A stretch of DNA of 64,000 bases from Stictocephala bisonia (taxonomy: Eukaryota > Arthropoda > Insecta > Hemiptera > Membracidae), in contig JAQJVL010002559.1 of the NCBI GenBank assembly GCA_035578905.1, positions 1 to 64,000 on the forward strand, in the 5' to 3' direction. The translations under genes were made by a program, and so were the position numbers. Below, piece by piece: positions 1 to 11,717 of this stretch. The first letter of the stretch is position 1. The number at the start of each line of letters is the position of its first letter. The notes below the pieces were generated by a model. The model was given only the letters and a program-made list of their open reading frames with translations, searched no databases and had not been told where the DNA came from.

Positions 1-80
1 AAAGTAACCATCCGCTTAAGTATTTTACTAAATGTATATTTTTATTTGTCTAATACTTTAATTCATACGAAATATATGTA

Positions 81-462
81 CAGGGTAAGGTGCGTATAGC
101 GGGTGAACGGCTTTTGGTATAACGCCACAAAACAAAATGCTTTACCTATAAATAGAACCTGGCGAGTCCTTTAAATATATTTTCATCAAAATCTATGCAG
201 TGTCCTGCAATATTAAGGTTTTAATGTCAATCGTTTACGCTAGTGAGTTTCTTTCAACAAGACATTAATAATTATTCATTATGTGTCATATGCACCATTT
301 AATATTTTTTAGATTAAAACCCATGACTTTAGTATTGCAGGACACTGCGTAGATTTTAATTAACATATTTTTAATGGACTTGACATGTGCTTTTTATAGG
401 TAAAGCATTTTGTTTTATGGCTCTAGTCCAAACCGTTCACCCACTATACGCACATCACCTTG
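81..462. mobile_element. MITE with long terminal inverted repeats
   Basis: The left end CAGGGTAAGGTGCGTATAG matches the reverse complement of the right end (ACTATACGCACATCACCTTG), and similarity continues inward for roughly 150 bp on each side, including the AATGCTTTACCTATAA block. A TA dinucleotide flanks both ends (79-80 and 463-464), as expected for a Tc1/mariner-type target. No transposase is encoded, so this is a non-autonomous element. Confidence 0.7.
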
Positions 463-464
463 TA

Positions 465-1030
465 TATATATTACAAAAATAAATAAATAAAAATTTAACA
501 AAATGAATGTTAGACATGTATCGTATTCGGTTTTTAGTTTATGCTAAATAAAGCTAAGCTGTATACTGTAAAATTAATAATGTATAGAAGCTCAATGTTT
601 TTAACTATACGTTTCCATTTAAGTTTAATATTTTAAATATTGTTTCAACTTCAGTAGAAGCTGTTGAACTATGTGTGATAATTTAATAATTTGACACCTA
701 TAACTTTTAGAATTAAAAATATATATTCACTGCAAAAAGTAACATATATTCTTGATATCTTTGCAAAACAAACTTTTAATAATCTGAAGGAACAAGATAT
801 TGTTGTAGTTTGATGTTGAAAATATAAAATTTGGAGAACTGAAAAATATATTCAAAGTTTTACTGGGAAATATGTGTCTTTTATCTTTCATAGTATAAAT
901 TTAAAAGTACGTTAGGAGTAAAATATTATATTTCTCTATGTTTAACGGAAATAATTTGCATTTTAAAACATGCGAAGAAGTGAGCATAAGAATAAAGCCC
1001 CATTTTACCACCAATACACTTACAGGGGTG
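465..1030. other. AT-rich DNA without recognised features
   Basis: No open frame of useful length, no repeat and no domain similarity could be seen in this AT-rich stretch. Confidence 0.5.
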
Positions 1031-1345
1031 ATGACCCACCCACCTACCGATTTTCGTACAGTGGAACTATAAAGTTATTGTTTTAGCAATACTACAGTTT
1101 AGGATTTTTGACAGTACAATTGAACGGTACACTGTACGTTTACTGGTGGGCCGGTGGGTCAATAGCACTGCACGTGTTTGTTTGGGTATATAAGTCAATA
1201 CTACTGTACGTGTACTGGTGGGCTGGTGGGTCAATAACAATATACGTGTTTGTTTGGATAAATAAGTCAATACTACTGCTCATGTATGGGTGGGTGGGAG
1301 GGGTAAATACTACCCTATTTTACTTGTGGGTGGGTCAAATACATA
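1031..1345 (+). repeat. Degenerate G-rich minisatellite, patch 1
   Basis: The stretch repeats a degenerate unit of roughly 30-45 bp containing GTCAATACTACTGTACGTGT followed by a TGGGTGGG-type run. The ORFs crossing it consist only of repeated Gly/Trp/Tyr-rich words and are by-products of the repeat. The same core recurs at 1485-1590, 3940-4310, 19780-19915 and 58300-58515. Confidence 0.7.
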
Positions 1346-1484
1346 TATACATGGAATGTGTGAATATGGTATATATCTAGTAGGCCTATCCATTAAAAAA
1401 CTACATTTCTAGTTGTGTGTAGTTGCATTATGGAACCCCACCGGCAGTAACTGTTTATTGAGCCTTTGGTGTCACTGGTATTCA

Positions 1485-1590
1485 CTCACCTACCAAACTG
1501 TACACTTAGAGTGGCATTGACCCCCCCCCCCCCACCTTACAGGTTCAGTGGTATTGACCCCTCCCACCTACCCCTGCACGTGCAGTGTAT
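1485..1590 (-). repeat. Degenerate minisatellite, inverted patch
   Basis: The complementary form of the patch 1 repeat (GTGGTATTGACCCCTCCCACC and similar) appears here in opposite orientation, with a 13-14 bp C homopolymer at about 1509-1522. Confidence 0.6.
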
Positions 1591-2261
1591 TGCACACAAA
1601 TATATTGCAATATAAGAACAAAATGCTAAAATATAACACCGTACAGGTACAAATTACTCAAATATAGCACAAAATGCAAAATAATTATATTATAAGTACA
1701 AAATGCAGAATGTTATGGCGATTGATTAGACAAATGAAATGCTCCTAGCTCTGACTACAGGAACTCACAAGGGAATTAGTTCGTAGCATATAGTTTTATA
1801 TTTATTTTAACTTACATAGAATTTCCGTAGTGTGAACCGCGAAAGAAACGTGTATTTTAAAGGCATTAAAGCAAACAAAATAGAAGTATGGTCGTTCTTG
1901 AATCAGAGAATTCGTGTATTAATTAGGCATCCCTCCCAAGTATCCATCCTTAACAAAAACATATTATACATTTCATACATTTATTAGCACCTCCACAATG
2001 TCAGATCCAATATCAATGCTATGTTACGACATACATATAGTTTATTTTGGCTAACATAGTTAAATAATTCAGCCAAACTCATAGTGCCACCTTGTTTAAG
2101 TAACTATTGGCATTTAAATAAAGGGCAAGTGCAAATTTCTTTCGCTGCAGCTAGAAATTTATCGTCAGATGATTGAAGTTGCATGTACAACTAGTTACAT
2201 GTGAACATTTAGGTACATGTTTAGTCACATATAAGACCTAATTATAAGTGCTTAACCGTGA
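1591..2261. other. AT-rich DNA without recognised features
   Basis: No gene or structured repeat was seen. The last ~150 bp may belong to the Penelope-like fragment that follows, but no coding similarity is visible there. Confidence 0.4.
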
Positions 2262-2582
2262 TTGTTAAATTCAGTCATGTGTAATATTTGCTTATTTACA
2301 CATCATGTAATGAAACTAGATAATGAACTAAAAAATGTTTCCAAAGATCTAATAAACAATGGCTACCCTCAGTCTCTCATAAACAAATGCAAACAAATAA
2401 GAAAACACAAACAAACACCCACTGACACAGAAAAGCCTAAATCATTCATGTCCATTCCATATACGCCTAACCTTTCAGAAAAAATCAGACGCATAGCTAG
2501 GAAATACAAAATCAGAACATCAAATTATACAATACAACAAATTATAATTTTAAAAAGACTTACAAAAGCAGACCTTTTTTAA
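2262..2582 (+). pseudogene. Penelope-like retroelement reverse transcriptase, C-terminal fragment
   Basis: The 106-codon ORF has the spacing of the thumb and linker region that follows the reverse transcriptase core in Penelope-like elements: an L-x-NGYP-x-x-LI motif at about residues 31-40, then IPYTPNLSEKIRRIARKYKI near residues 65-84. Penelope elements use an RT related to telomerase and often a GIY-YIG endonuclease. Neither the catalytic YxDD core nor the nuclease is present, so this is a dead 5'- and 3'-truncated copy. The flanks are AT-rich with no partner genes. The family call rests on the NGYP and SEKIRRI pattern alone. Confidence 0.65.
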
Positions 2583-3125
2583 TATATTGACGCTGAAGAC
2601 TTACAGTAACACCTAATTACCAGATTATAATTTAAAAAGATTCATTGATATATTTGACAGTTGACTTAAGTAATTCATTGCTTATTTAATAGTTGTATAT
2701 TTAATTCATATATTTTAACTATAATTCATAATTCCTAAACCTTGTTTGTATATTTACTTAAGGTAAGAGTTATAGTAAATATGAAGTGGAACTGAGTTTC
2801 AGTAAACTCATAATTCGTTTTTAAAAACAGATTTTTGGTGCATAGAAAGTTGCTGAACCTCACAATATTTTACTTAAAATTATAATAGTTTTAACTTAAA
2901 AAACCTAGTACTTTTATTTTTTATAAAATAAATAAAATAGTACTTTATTTATTTTATTGTGTACTTGAGATTATTTAACCTAATATTTACTATTAATCTA
3001 CCGTATATTTCAACAAGTAATTTATTTATAGTATATCCGAACATAATAAATTTAGTTTGTATTATACTAAATTAGCACTCAATATGCAGATAAATAACAA
3101 GATGTATTTTATAACAAACTGTTAT
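2583..3125. other. AT-rich DNA without recognised features
   Basis: Only short AT-rich ORFs and simple A/T runs are present. Confidence 0.5.
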
Positions 3126-3775
3126 ATACAGGGTTGGGCAAAAGTCTGTAATATATTTATTAATTAAAAAATATTAAAAGAAATGTAATGAAACGTTGCA
3201 GTTATGTACCAAACATTTAGACATATTTTACCCTTTTTTGCATAGCCAGGTGATAGCTCATGAACGAAAAGAATTTTAAATGTAAGCCTACCTCGAGTTA
3301 TACCTCATTTTTAAGGTCTTTGTTTGTAAAACACAATAGTGCAAATTTTAAGTCAAAAGGACGACTCTTCATGATCTATCCCCTGACTATGCAAAAAACA
3401 AGTAAAATATGTCCATATTTTTCTTTTATTAGTTTTTAAAATTAATAAATATATTCCAGAGTTTTGCCTAACCCTGACATTAAATTCTTTGAGTGGCTGT
3501 ATATTCTAACTGGGTTATCCTTTTGAACTCAAGTGTGCACTCTTGTGTTTTACAAACAAAAACCTTTAAAATGAGGTATAACTAGAGGTAGGCTTAAATT
3601 TAAAATTGTTAAGACTTCCATCATGGACCATCACCTGGCTATGCAAAAAACAAGTAAAATATGTCTAAATGTTTGGTATATGGACATATGTACATAACTT
3701 CAAAGACTTATTATATTTATTTTAATAGTTTTGAATGTAATAAATATATTCCAGACTCTTGCACAACCCCGTATA
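3126..3775. mobile_element. Fold-back element with arms of about 250 bp
   Basis: The left arm starts TACAGGGTTGGGCAAAAGTC. The right arm ends with the complement-like GACTCTTGCACAACCCCGTA. The arms share further blocks in opposite orientation: CAAACATTTAGACATATTTT, GCATAGCCAGGTGAT, AAGCCTACCTC and TTTGTTTGTAAAACACAA. A second copy of the outer end (TTCCAGAGTTTTGCCTAACC, about 3455-3474) sits in the middle, so two related elements may be joined or nested. No coding capacity is seen. Confidence 0.7.
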
Positions 3776-3939
3776 CATACCAAGTTAACTTGTGCATTGG
3801 TACTTTTCTATTTTTGTTTAACTTCCACCCGTTGAAATTAATTTGCTTAGTATTTTTAAATTAAATTTAATGTGAAATATTATCATGAATGAAAGTTAAC
3901 TTAATTATTTAATTTGTCAACTATTAACCTACCACACGT

Positions 3940-4310
3940 GATTGAGTAGCTAAATGGGTCGATACCACTATACGTGTATGGGCCAAAACTATTGTACGAG
4001 CACGTGTGGGTGGTTAGGTCAATACTATTGTACGTGTATGAGTCGTTGGGAGGTCAATATCACTCTACGTTTATGGGTCAATATTATTGTACGAGAACAT
4101 GTTGGTGGTTAGGTCAATACCACAATAAGTGTATGTTTATTACTACTATACGTGTACGTGTATAAGTGGTAGGAAGGTCGATACTTCTATAAGTGTACAA
4201 GGGGGTGGAAGGGTCGATACCACAGTACGGGTATGGGAAGTTGGGAGGGTCAATACTACTGTTCGTGTACGAGTAGGTGGGGGGAAGGGGTCAATAATAT
4301 TGTACCAAGC
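3940..4310 (+). repeat. Degenerate G-rich minisatellite, patch 2
   Basis: About ten degenerate units of the form GTCAATACTATTGTACGTGT plus a G-rich spacer, in the same orientation as patch 1. The antisense and sense ORFs crossing this block are repeat by-products. Confidence 0.7.
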
Positions 4311-6119
4311 ACCTATTATGAAATGATAACAAAATATTCTTATATTTACTGTAGTTAAAGTAATGTGAAAAACACCAGCTGGTATAATTTTACTTATTGG
4401 AAGGAATTTATTTCGTGGCTGGTTACCTAAACTGTTTGTCATCTGTAATAGTTACCGCCAAAACGCCTACAGTCACCACCAGATATCTCAATTATGATAA
4501 TTATCTACCCATCGTCTAATTGTTTATCAATGAAGCCATTAACAGATCTAATTAGTACTCCCAGATTCATGTCCTAAATGTACGTTTAATGATGCAATAT
4601 CGGTATCACATCACTATTATAAGACAAAATAATTAATTAATCTCTGAACTTTAATAAATTATAAAAAAACATATTAAACTTCTATGCTGATACATTATGT
4701 TATTTTAGCTTTTATTGGTTAAAACTATATACTATACTCTAAACTTAGTGATATAAAAAGGGACGCATGTTTTCACTGTACAGGGGAAGTTGTTTGTAGA
4801 GCGACCCTCGCGTACCAAGTGTGTTTATCAAACCCATGTTTAACATGGGTTGAATTATTATAAAATTACAGTAGTACATAAAATCATATGCTACTTCACT
4901 CATATAAGATTTGTATATAATTTACAATGCTCTCTTGTCAGGAGAGTGTAATGAAAATGAAAATATTTTGGAGTTCTAAAAAAATATATTAGAATGTGAA
5001 CGTTTTATATTAACATTTATATTGGCATTATTTGTAATCACTATGTTATTTCTATTGTTTCAGTTTATTGTAAGTTACACAAATATTTTCTCGTACAATA
5101 GATTTTAATCAGGATTAAAGTTAATTTCTATTATTGAACATCATAGTAAATTAATCGTCTTTGAACATGAATTGGAGAGGTCCAACAATGGCATTGAAAG
5201 TCTACCGGGTAGATTCTTTGTTTTGTAAAATTAGAAAACTACTATGTCATTTGTTTATTGGATTATTGCTATATTGTTTAGAAAATTAAGTATAATGAAG
5301 TAAGTTTAGTGCTATTTTTAATTATAAGTTAATTAAGTACTTAAATGTAACATCTTTACAACAAACTTTAAAGTTTCCTTCTATAAGTCTTATACGAGCA
5401 TTTTTATAGTGCAACAATACATGTTTATATTGAATCGTCTAATTTAAATACAATTGTTGTTCCAAGTTAGTTATTTTTTAGGTATACTGCACCATAAAAT
5501 ATTAACGGAAAACATTTAAGTTATACTATCATTTATTTCAGAATTGAAACGGATCATATTTGAAAAAGCAATTGTTTGACGTAATATTGCTTTATTATCG
5601 AACAATGATAAAAGTATTATATAATAAGTAGCTTGCTTGATATTTTGTTATAGTATGAATAAAATACGAGAATATTATGTATGTTAAAGAACAATAATGA
5701 TAAGAAAAAAACACATACTATAAGTATGTTATACTTTACAAATGTAGACATTACATTATTTTCTTGTTTAACTGTTAGGGGCATATCTTATTATCAATAG
5801 GTAGGACAGCAAAATAATATAAATATATGACATGTCATTTGTAAAATATATTATAAAATAGCAATACATTTTCTACAAGCGCATTACTTTATAATATTAA
5901 CGAGTTTAAAAATTAAAAACAAACTTACATACATCACTAAATGAAATCGTAATATATTTTTTACTATACTTGGGTACATACATTTATTCTGTTTGAGGTA
6001 CAAAAATCAACCCCTCTGTAATCCACGCTTTGATGTGATTTTCCATTTCTGTAGATAACTGCTTCAATCACTACAATCCTCACTCGGGACTGCCTAATCC
6101 TTAGTTTTGCCGATAAAAC
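4311..6119. other. AT-rich intergenic DNA
   Basis: No gene was recognised. A perfect short palindrome, AACCCATGTTTAACATGGGTT, lies at about 4830-4850. Base composition becomes visibly less AT-rich from about 6000, where the virus-derived block begins. Confidence 0.5.
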
Positions 6120-6849
6120 ATGGTGAGTCTGAATACTTCTACAAAAAGGCTGTCACTGGCAGCCGCTATCAGCACTACAGAGATGTTTGAAATCAATTAC
6201 TGCGTCATTGACGAATCCCCGACGTGAACAGGTTGATTGGCTTTGATAACACATCTAATGCCCTTTGCAGTGATTATGAATCTGCATATTCGTGTTCCAG
6301 AACTGCCACGTCTAAACGTATATGCGACTCACAGAAAAAACGAACTTCCATTCTATCTGCGGATAACTGCAGCAACCTGACTAACGGCCCAACGACCGAT
6401 CTCTACCTCGATGACAACGGGGATCGACACAAGAGCAAGCAACTGACGTCAATATTAGAAAAACAAAGGGCGATGTGTGGATCACTCACTGTACACGACG
6501 TCCGTCCGTTCTTCTCAATGTTGAACGGAAAACACCTGTCACAACTCTCACTGGATCAACTCGAAGAATTACCCGTTGTCGTGATTCGGTGTGAGCAACA
6601 CTTCTGTGCCATCGCGTGTTGTATGACCGACCATACAGACAAACAGCCAACTGTATGGATGTGTACTATTGCTGGGATGAAAGTGTCCATGAGTTTCTGC
6701 AAATGTTCGCTACCTTTTACAACGCATACCGTACAGTAAAAACAATCACGTCTTGGTCGCTGTTTCACAACCGTGTTCAGAGGACATCGAGGCTTGCCTC
6801 AGTATGCTTGAGGGTCTGAATAAAGTCATATGGAAAGATAACATGAACA
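6120..6849 (+). pseudogene. Viral family B DNA polymerase, N-terminal and exonuclease part (broken)
   Basis: This is the upstream part of a gene resumed at 9657. An ATG at 6120 opens a frame that shifts several times. The clearest stretch is 6224-6739, continued in other frames to 6849, with an acidic DESVHEFLQMF segment near 6680 that resembles the region after the first exonuclease motif of family B polymerases. Base composition is richer in GC than the flanks, consistent with foreign origin. At 6850-6854 the gene is cut by an LTR retrotransposon whose 5-bp target duplication is at 9652-9656, and removing that element would leave one continuous frame across the junction. The assignment rests mainly on the palm motifs downstream; the exonuclease match alone is weak. 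Confidence 0.55.
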
Positions 6850-6854
6850 CCTAC

Positions 6855-7031
6855 TGTAATATGATGGATCTTGAATAAGGCAACATGTTGCTGCTACTGC
6901 ATCCCGTTTTATTCTGTCCTCTACTAGCTAATAAATACAGTCGGGAAAGGGGTGTGCAAACCAGCCCTTATCAGATGATCTTGGTTGGACAACTCAGCCT
7001 ACTAATGAAACTTAATAACAATCATATTATA
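6855..7031 (-). repeat. 3' LTR of the gypsy element
   Basis: 177 bp, TGTAA at the left edge and TTATA at the right edge on the plus strand. About 91% identical by eye to the copy at 9475-9651. Confidence 0.85.
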
Positions 7032-7399
7032 TATCCTTCTTTATATATACAAATTTAAAATGGAATCAAAACAGAAATACAATTTATGACAACTAACAAA
7101 ACAAAACAATTATGACAAAAACTCAAATTTGATAGACATCACATTCTTCTTTTCACATGAAAATTAAAATCAATTTAAACTCAAAATATAATAATGCTAA
7201 ATAAAAAGAGCAGCTATAAAACATTTATAAAATTGGTAAACAATTTAATTTTCAAATCTAAGGTGGCCTATACTTATTTTAAATATGGTCTAACACCAAA
7301 ATCAAATTACTTAATCATAGATATAACAATAAATCATGTTATAATTTATGATTTTTATAGTTTATTTGTAGGTAATTCATGATGTTATAGTTTATGCCT

Positions 7400-7792
7400 T
7401 GGAACAAGACATAAACGTAAATCACCATTCTGTTTATATACAATAACTAATGACTGTACCCATTCTGTAGACTTTTGAACCCTTCCAATTATTTTAAGCC
7501 TTCTAACGACTCAAGTTTAACTTTAAAAGTATAGGTCTAATTGGAATAGGTACTTTTCTAGCAGCATGAACTACAGGTTTTGCATCATTTTCTAAATTAT
7601 TTCATGATAACCTTGTATACCACCTATACCAGGCATTAAATCAGGGTATTCCTGTAAAATATTACAATCATTACTATCAGATTTGACAACAAATGAGTCA
7701 TTATTTAGCCTAACACAGTTAGGACCATTTTCATCATATTCTGACATCTGACCTAACCTACATCTTTTTAAATAACAAACTCTTTTAATCAA
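7400..7792 (-). pseudogene. Gypsy Pol fragment: linker and start of reverse transcriptase
   Basis: The ORF 7792-7592 carries the GIGGIQGYHEI element that precedes the RT domain in Ty3/gypsy Pol. After a frame change, 7480-7400 reads TEWVQSLVIVYKQNGDLRLC, the first conserved RT block. The remainder of RT is absent. Decayed and not functional. Confidence 0.6.
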
Positions 7793-7867
7793 ATTCTGCT
7801 CAATTGAATCAGCTAGACCTAAAATACTTGGTGCCTTAGCATTTACTACAAAACATTTTAAAATGGG

Positions 7868-8100
7868 AGGAGGAGACCGAAGCGGAGACCGAGGCGGAGA
7901 CCGAGGCGGAGACCTAGGCAGAGATAGTTGCGGAGACCGAAGCGGAGACAGAGGCGGAAACCGAGGAGGAGACCGAGGCGGAGACCAAGGCGGAGACCAA
8001 GGTGGAGACTAAGGTGGAGACTGAGGGTGAGACCAAGGCGGAGACCGAGGCGGAGACCGAGGAGGTGACCGTAGCGGAGACAGAGAAGAGTGTAATGAGT
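7868..8100. repeat. 12-bp tandem repeat inside the gypsy protease ORF
   Basis: About nineteen copies of a 12-bp unit close to GGCGGAGACCGA. Twelve is a multiple of three, so on the minus strand the repeat adds an in-frame SPPR-type tail to the protease ORF. Confidence 0.8.
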
Positions 8101-8296
8101 GTAAATAAACTACACTTAAACTACATTTACCTATTACATTTAGCCTCTGGCCAGTGTATGAGGGTAGGTTAACCTTTGCCTTTTCAGGATTTCCATCGTA
8201 ATTCAAAGAATCAAATATATTCTTATTTAAAACAGTTATATCAGCACCTGTGTATATTTCGAGGACTACAGGAATATCATTAACTAACATTGTCAA
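8009..8296 (-). pseudogene. Gypsy aspartic protease remnant
   Basis: The 95-residue ORF contains IYTGADITVLNKNIF (residues ~15-29), the retropepsin active-site block normally written DTGA. The catalytic Asp is replaced by Tyr here, so the enzyme would be inactive. The C-terminal third is the Pro/Ser/Arg tail produced by the 12-bp tandem repeat. It lies downstream of the zinc knuckle, as expected in Gag-Pol. Confidence 0.7.
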
Positions 8297-8404
8297 ATTT
8301 AGTTTTTTCTGATTTTTGGTTGAAATACAATTAATTAAATCAATAGAACCTATGAATAAATCATCATCTTCTTGAATAATACTATTTATAATTCTGGATT
8401 TGCA

Positions 8405-8587
8405 CTAATCTGCAAAATGATTGAATAACCCACATTTACTACACCTTTTGCCCATAGCAGGACATTCCTTATTTTCATAATGACTGTAGCCACATTTGCG
8501 ACACTTCACATTACCACTGAACATAACCTTAGAGGTTATACCACCACGACCACGTTGATTTAGTTGCCTGTTGTTGCCTGGTGGCAT
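8405..8587 (-). pseudogene. Gypsy nucleocapsid zinc knuckles
   Basis: The 60-residue ORF holds two CxxC-type knuckles: CRKCGYSHYENKEC followed by CSKCGLFNHFAD. The second has lost its last Cys. Such knuckles bind retroelement RNA. It lies between the Gag ORF and the protease remnant. Confidence 0.75.
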
Positions 8588-8810
8588 TGAATTTGATGGT
8601 CAACGATCAGCTGCCTGGAATGAGCCACTGCCACCACAACCGCGCCTGCACTGACTTTTTGTATTTGAATGAGACACGAAGGAGCCTCTATATACCTATT
8701 TATTGGATTTGTTAATTGGGTAAATTTCATCATTGGTATTTGTTGAACAAATTTCCTGTAACTGCTTGTTTAGTGGCCTCTACTGCTCTACAAAATGCTA
8801 AGGCTTGATT

Positions 8811-9329
8811 TTAAGTTAAATCTTCAGTACGTAATAAACGATCCTTTAAAGTCCTGTCCTTTATTCCTAATATGAGCCTGTCTTTAATCAAGCTATCAGC
8901 AAAATTACCAAATGCACATGAATTACTTAAGTCTCTCAAGTCAGTTACATAACTAAATATGCTTTCATAAATTTTTTGCTCACGCAAAAACCAAGTATGC
9001 CATTCATATGTAAAATTTTTATTAGGAATAAAGTAGCTAAAAAAGTTCAAAATTACAGTTTTAATATCATTTTTATCTTCATTCTCAAAATAAGTAAAAT
9101 TGTTATAAATCTTCAGAGCACGATCTCCAATAACTGATAATAAAAGAGCTCTTTGGTACCTACTTGTTCCTGTGTTACTCTTGCTGGCAATCATATAGAT
9201 TTCAAACTTTTTCTTAAAAAATGACCAATTTTCGGCAATGTTACCTGCCCAATTAAGTTCAGATGGTATTTTGATTGAAGAGACGGCATTTTGAACCACT
9301 ATGGCTGACGCTGGAGTGCTTGATTGCAA
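8811..9329 (-). pseudogene. Gypsy Gag capsid-region protein
   Basis: A 172-residue ORF with the usual Gag start: ELNWAGNIAENWSFFKKKFE (residues ~19-38) and then ALLLSVIGDRALKIYNNF. This W-x-x-F...LLSxIGxxAxxIYNxF arrangement is typical of insect Ty3/gypsy Gag, which assembles the virus-like particle. It is the longest intact piece of the element. It starts about 145 bp inside the 5' LTR. Confidence 0.75.
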
Positions 9330-9474
9330 AGTCGTTCCTGTTGATTTTCCTGTTTTATTTTTGTTTTCTTCTTCATTATTTACATTTCACTTTTTTCACA
9401 ATCACGCACAAAATAAAAATACTATCACTGGCACTTCAAATACATACATAATATCCCATCGTCAGACTGCGCTA

Positions 9475-9651
9475 TGTAATATGATGGGTCTTGAATAAGG
9501 TGACATGTTGGTGCTACTGCATCCTGTTTTATTCCGTCATCGACTAGCTAATAAATACAGTAGGGAAGGGGGTGTGAAAACCGGCCCTTATCAGATGATC
9601 TTGGTTGGACAACTCAGCCTACTAATGAAACTTAATATCAATCATTTTACA
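9475..9651 (-). repeat. 5' LTR of the gypsy element
   Basis: 177-bp partner of 6855-7031, directly followed on the plus side by the target duplication CCTAC. On the minus strand TAGCGCAGTCTGACG follows the LTR edge, the position expected for a primer-binding site. Confidence 0.85.
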
Positions 9652-9656
9652 CCTAC

Positions 9657-11671
9657 GTCCGACTGCCAATTAACGAAGCGTACGATAAGGACCTCTTTGC
9701 ACGCAATTTCTACGAACCTCTTGTGTTTCATGGCCGACGTCATGCCACCGACTTAGAAACAGAAATCAAGTGTTCCCTCAAATCATCCGAAGGTTCTGAG
9801 TTTACAGATACGTTTCGAAATTCGATTTCACTCGTCTGTGCCAGGCTATGTAACGATGTAGAGCCAACCGTATGTAAGTTCGCACGAGCATATCACTGTT
9901 TACAAACGACTCGTCCTTGAGCTGTACTGGGTCCATCCGCATAAAACAAGAGTAGATCAAAGGAAATGCAGAACTGAATCAAAACGCCCTCAGGTTGATG
10001 CAGCACAGACAGAATCTGTATGCCGGTCTAGCTTTCAACTTTCGTTCAGAGCGTATATTAGAAATCACCTCAACATGGCCGGGAAACTGTGACTCGGTCT
10101 CGGTCTGCTGGACGTTTTTGGCCTGAGATACACCGACCCACCAGAGGCGTTCAGGCCGAATCGCGTGTCTAAATCCTCAAACGATGACCTGGCGTTTGAC
10201 TCTCTAATAACTTTCAATTATTTGTTGAAACACTAATCGACTTGTGACCGTACTTTGTTGGTGCCTATTTATCCATATCCAGTGAGCTTTTTGTCAACGA
10301 GAACGATATAAAACCATTGGCTCAGTTCCAGAGAGATATGTACAGAAATAACACGATTAAGTTTGATTTGAAGTCTGCCTACATTACTGTGGCCGCCCTC
10401 TATAACATCTCACCTGAAAATACGGGTATTGTCGAAATACAGGTGCTGAAGAAACTGAACGAATGATTAGAAGCACTTACACATCATACGATTCCACGTT
10501 TTCACGACAGCCACAACAAAATTACATGACTTGTGTGTACAATCAAATCGGACACGTCAACGATGTAGACAGCAACTTTGTAATTGTATCTTTAAAACCG
10601 GAAATTTACGTTGTCTCTTTGGCAAGACTGATGGAACGACTCGTTCTTAAATGCAAGAACAAACACGTACTGATGAACCTGTTTTACAATAAACTCGCCA
10701 ACGTCATCCACGGTTGTACCGATAAGTCTACGTCCCAGTTCAACGACTTACTGTCACCCCAATGCGCATCGGCTATCAGGTTCCTGTGTAAAAGTGTTAT
10801 ATCAAGGACGCTGATTTTGCCTCAAGAAAAATCCTACTCGTACAGACAGATGGAGCGTTAGTACACACTGGCTTGCAATATACGGACGTTAAAAGGAAGG
10901 AACTGGAGATCATCATACGTACATCCATCGACACAGTAGTCACATACATAGGAAATATTACGACCACGGTATGAATAGAACCACGTATATGTAAAGTTAA
11001 CTTCTGTCTGGTGATTGATCAGAACCGACAGCTCATACTTTACACCGAGGGCAAAACCACTTCTAAGGGACAAGAGCGACAAACGTCATGCAAGGATATA
11101 GGTCATATATATTTATGACATATATACTTAGGTCATACTGGCGTGAGAGTTGTGGACACACTGTTGCCGGTGATAACCAGGTACCTGAGAGGCAACATCG
11201 ATACAAACATAAGCTTGGCAATCGAGTTGAACAACTTACTGCACTTATGTAGCATCCACCTCAATACATTGCATAACGACCACTCCGTAGATTGGTGCAC
11301 CATCACTCGTATAACTACACGAACGAGAGAATGCACAGAGAGAGAAACCAAGTTCTTTTGACCAAATTGCCACTCAGAAGCTACACTTCCGGTCTGTGCC
11401 AAAAAAGCTAGTTGACACATCGACCGTTAGGTTCAGTGACAAAATCGCCATTTGGCTTGTAATTGTCTGCAGTAACGGAGAATTATTCGATGACTTTCGC
11501 ATCTCAAGACCTTCTTACAATTCAGCCTTGCGACCGGGCTACGTCGCTATAATGAAACACTCCTTGCAATACTGGGTCAAGTGGGTGTTTACGATACATG
11601 ATGAAATAAAGCTAATGAGTATTTTTTACGTGATATGCAACAAGTACCAGCGAGACCTCGTTGTCCGATGA
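9657..11671 (+). pseudogene. Viral family B DNA polymerase, palm and C-terminal part (broken)
   Basis: Several frames on the plus strand carry the family B polymerase motifs in correct order and spacing. FDLKSAYITVAALYNISPEN at 10362 matches motif A. KLANVIHGCTDKSTSQF at about 10691 matches motif B (K...N..YG). LVQTDGALVH at about 10837 matches motif C, but the first catalytic Asp of DTD reads Gln. A KGQE element follows near 11065. Frame changes and stops separate these blocks, so no protein can be made. Invertebrate large dsDNA viruses (nudivirus-like, class Naldaviricetes) are the most plausible source, because the total length without the inserted retrotransposon is near 2.7 kb and the gene is far richer in GC than its surroundings. 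The exact virus family is inference. Confidence 0.7.
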
Positions 11672-11717
11672 CTAGTCGTTCCTCTATGGAATTTGGTAGA
11701 TGTTTTAGCCCATCACA

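Larger units (their letters stand above)
6855..9651 (-). mobile_element. Ty3/gypsy LTR retrotransposon, internally deleted
   Basis: Two direct repeats of equal length, 6855-7031 and 9475-9651 (177 bp), begin TGTAA and end TTACA (TTATA in the left copy). They differ by roughly 15 bases by eye. They are flanked by the 5-bp duplication CCTAC at 6850-6854 and 9652-9656. The 2.4 kb interior reads on the minus strand in the order Gag, zinc knuckle, protease and start of reverse transcriptase. Most of RT, all of RNase H and integrase are missing. A purine run AAAGAAGGA abuts the 3' LTR on the minus strand and could be the polypurine tract. It inserted into a viral polymerase pseudogene, so it is younger than that integration. 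Confidence 0.85.

Noticed and set aside
6556..6768. Minus-strand ORF over the viral polymerase remnant
   Set aside because: It is antisense to the plus-strand polymerase frame. The same applies to 10858-11082 and 11133-11420 on the minus strand.
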